Shown one piece after another: positions 63,193 through 64,000 of a stretch of 64,000 bases of DNA. The translations under genes and the position numbers were made by a program. The stretch spans positions 62,001-126,000 of the forward strand of contig CANMZB010000015.1 in assembly GCA_947502265.1 (NCBI GenBank). The letters run 5' to 3'. The notes below the pieces were generated by a model. It made no database searches. It was not told where the DNA came from and saw nothing but the letters and a program-made list of their open reading frames with translations. The stretch is from an uncultured Sulfitobacter sp. (GTDB taxonomy: Bacteria; Pseudomonadota; Alphaproteobacteria; Rhodobacterales; Rhodobacteraceae). The stretch's first letter is position 1. The number at the start of each line of letters is the position of its first letter.

Positions 63193-64000
63193 GCATTGGG
63201 GATCTACCCGCCTGGCACCGCTGACCCTCGTTATACTGGGTCTGCTTCTGCCGCATATGGCATGGGCCGAAAATGTGCTGCCGCAGGGCGGAAGCGTGGT
63301 AAAGGGCAATGTCACAATCTCGACGCCGGGCGCGGGGCGCATGGTTCTCAATCAGGGCAGTGAGCGCGCGATTGTAAACTGGAACGGGTTTTCGATCGGG
63401 CGCGGCAATACGGTGGATATCCGGCAGCCCGGCACCTCCAGCGCAATCCTGAACCGTGTGACCGGCGACACCACCAGCCAAATTCACGGACGCCTAAGCG
63501 CAACAGGGCAGGTGTTTGTGGTCAATCCCAACGGGTTGTTTATCGGCAAGCAGGGCGAGGTCCACGCGGGCGGCGGATTCGTCGGATCGACGTTGGATAC
63601 AAAAGACGACGATTTCATGGCGGGACGGCTGCGCTTTGACGGGGTGGACCGGTCGGCCGCGGTGGACAACGCGGGACGTATCATCATCGGGCGCGGCGGT
63701 TTTGCGGCGCTTCTGGGCGGGCGGATTTCGAATTCGGGGCTGGTCATGGTGCCGATGGGGCGGGTCGGCTTTGGTGCGGGGGAACGGGTGACGCTTGATC
63801 TGTCCGGTGACCGGTTTTTACAGGTTGAAATACCCTCCAAAGGTGGCGACGAGATGCGCGCGCTGATCGAGAACTCCGGCACTGTTTCGGCAGACGGCGG
63901 CCTGATCGAGATGCAGGCCGCCACGGCGCGGCATGCGGCCCGCCACGCCATCAACCTCTCCGGCGTGGCCGAGGCGCGATCGGTCTCTGTGCGTGACGGG
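63143..64000 (+). CDS. TpsA-type filamentous haemagglutinin, N-terminal part
   Basis: From ATG 63143, with AAAGGAGAA upstream, it overlaps tpsB by 50 bases and is open to the window end. Signal: a long leader ending LVILGLLLPHMAWAENV. The haemagglutinin activity/TPS domain follows, with IVNWNGFSIGRGNTVDIRQ and the hallmark VFVVNPNGLFIGKQG near residue 124, then VDNAGRIIIGRGGFAALLGG. It would be secreted and function as an adhesin, haemolysin or contact toxin; the C-terminus that decides this lies beyond the window. Confidence 0.9.
   Translation, partial: MVRMTRVSAFRVISASEHWGSTRLAPLTLVILGLLLPHMAWAENVLPQGGSVVKGNVTISTPGAGRMVLNQGSERAIVNWNGFSIGRGNTVDIRQPGTSSAILNRVTGDTTSQIHGRLSATGQVFVVNPNGLFIGKQGEVHAGGGFVGSTLDTKDDDFMAGRLRFDGVDRSAAVDNAGRIIIGRGGFAALLGGRISNSGLVMVPMGRVGFGAGERVTLDLSGDRFLQVEIPSKGGDEMRALIENSGTVSADGGLIEMQAATARHAARHAINLSGVAEARSVSVRDG

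Noticed and set aside
1..64000. CRISPR arrays, rRNA genes and intact insertion sequences
   Set aside because: No regularly spaced direct repeats, no rRNA-like stretches and no full transposase with terminal repeats were seen by reading both strands. Short IS remnants near 14.5 kb and 40.7 kb cannot be excluded.

Overview
The window reads as a gene-dense, GC-rich piece of an extrachromosomal replicon (plasmid or chromid) from an alphaproteobacterium, most likely Rhodobacterales (Roseobacter group). Evidence: a rep-parA-parB module near 55-58 kb; many ABC and TRAP (including TAXI-type) transporters for small organic compounds; many GntR/IclR regulators; and the overall protein style. No rRNA, tRNA or CRISPR array was seen. 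The assignment rests on reading proteins by eye, without a database search.

Layout. (1) 0-9.5 kb is a stress and redox block: two DUF488 proteins, an ECF sigma factor operon with a Tat-exported cupredoxin and a small secreted protein, a DUF2945 protein, an FAD/NAD(P)H reductase, an orphan cytochrome c oxidase subunit I, a catalase, a MOSC protein and a universal stress protein. (2) 9.7-14.5 kb is an orphan set that looks associated with type VI secretion: a DUF4123 chaperone, a LysM/peptidoglycan-binding protein, a small transthyretin-like protein, a GNAT protein and a 704-residue protein of unknown family. (3) 14.5-15.4 kb holds the wreck of a Mo-enzyme/NrfD (ttrBCA-like) operon with an exact 32-bp inverted repeat at its broken ends. 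(4) 15.7-36.2 kb is the centrepiece: a hydroxy-acid/sugar-acid catabolic island with a TAXI-TRAP importer, an IlvD/Edd dehydratase, two aldolase-type enzymes, an RraA-like protein, a ketoglutarate-semialdehyde-type dehydrogenase, 2-hydroxyacid dehydrogenases, a ThDP enzyme, three GntR regulators, and a full nickel-pincer-nucleotide system (LarE, LarB, LarC) with a LarA-family racemase or epimerase.

(5) 36.4-40.6 kb is a UgpBAEC-type ABC importer. (6) 40.9-50.2 kb is an M20 peptidase, a gamma-glutamyltransferase without an export signal, a dipeptide-type ABC importer and a divergent IclR regulator, consistent with uptake and breakdown of gamma-glutamyl peptides. (7) 50.3-55.1 kb has glpD-glpK, a GntR regulator and class I fructose-1,6-bisphosphatase; with the Ugp genes this gives a route from imported glycerol phosphates to gluconeogenesis. 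(8) 55.2-58.7 kb is the replication/partition module, with a 14-bp palindrome in the parA leader, an identical copy 3.6 kb away and a near-copy inside rep. (9) 58.7-61.2 kb has dgoK, an SMP-30 lactonase and a tyrosine phosphatase. (10) 61.4 kb to the end is a two-partner secretion pair: a TpsB transporter and the start of a filamentous-haemagglutinin-type TpsA that runs off the window.

The best candidate for undescribed biology is the Lar-type nickel cofactor system wired into a sugar-acid pathway, with the T6SS-like effector set second.
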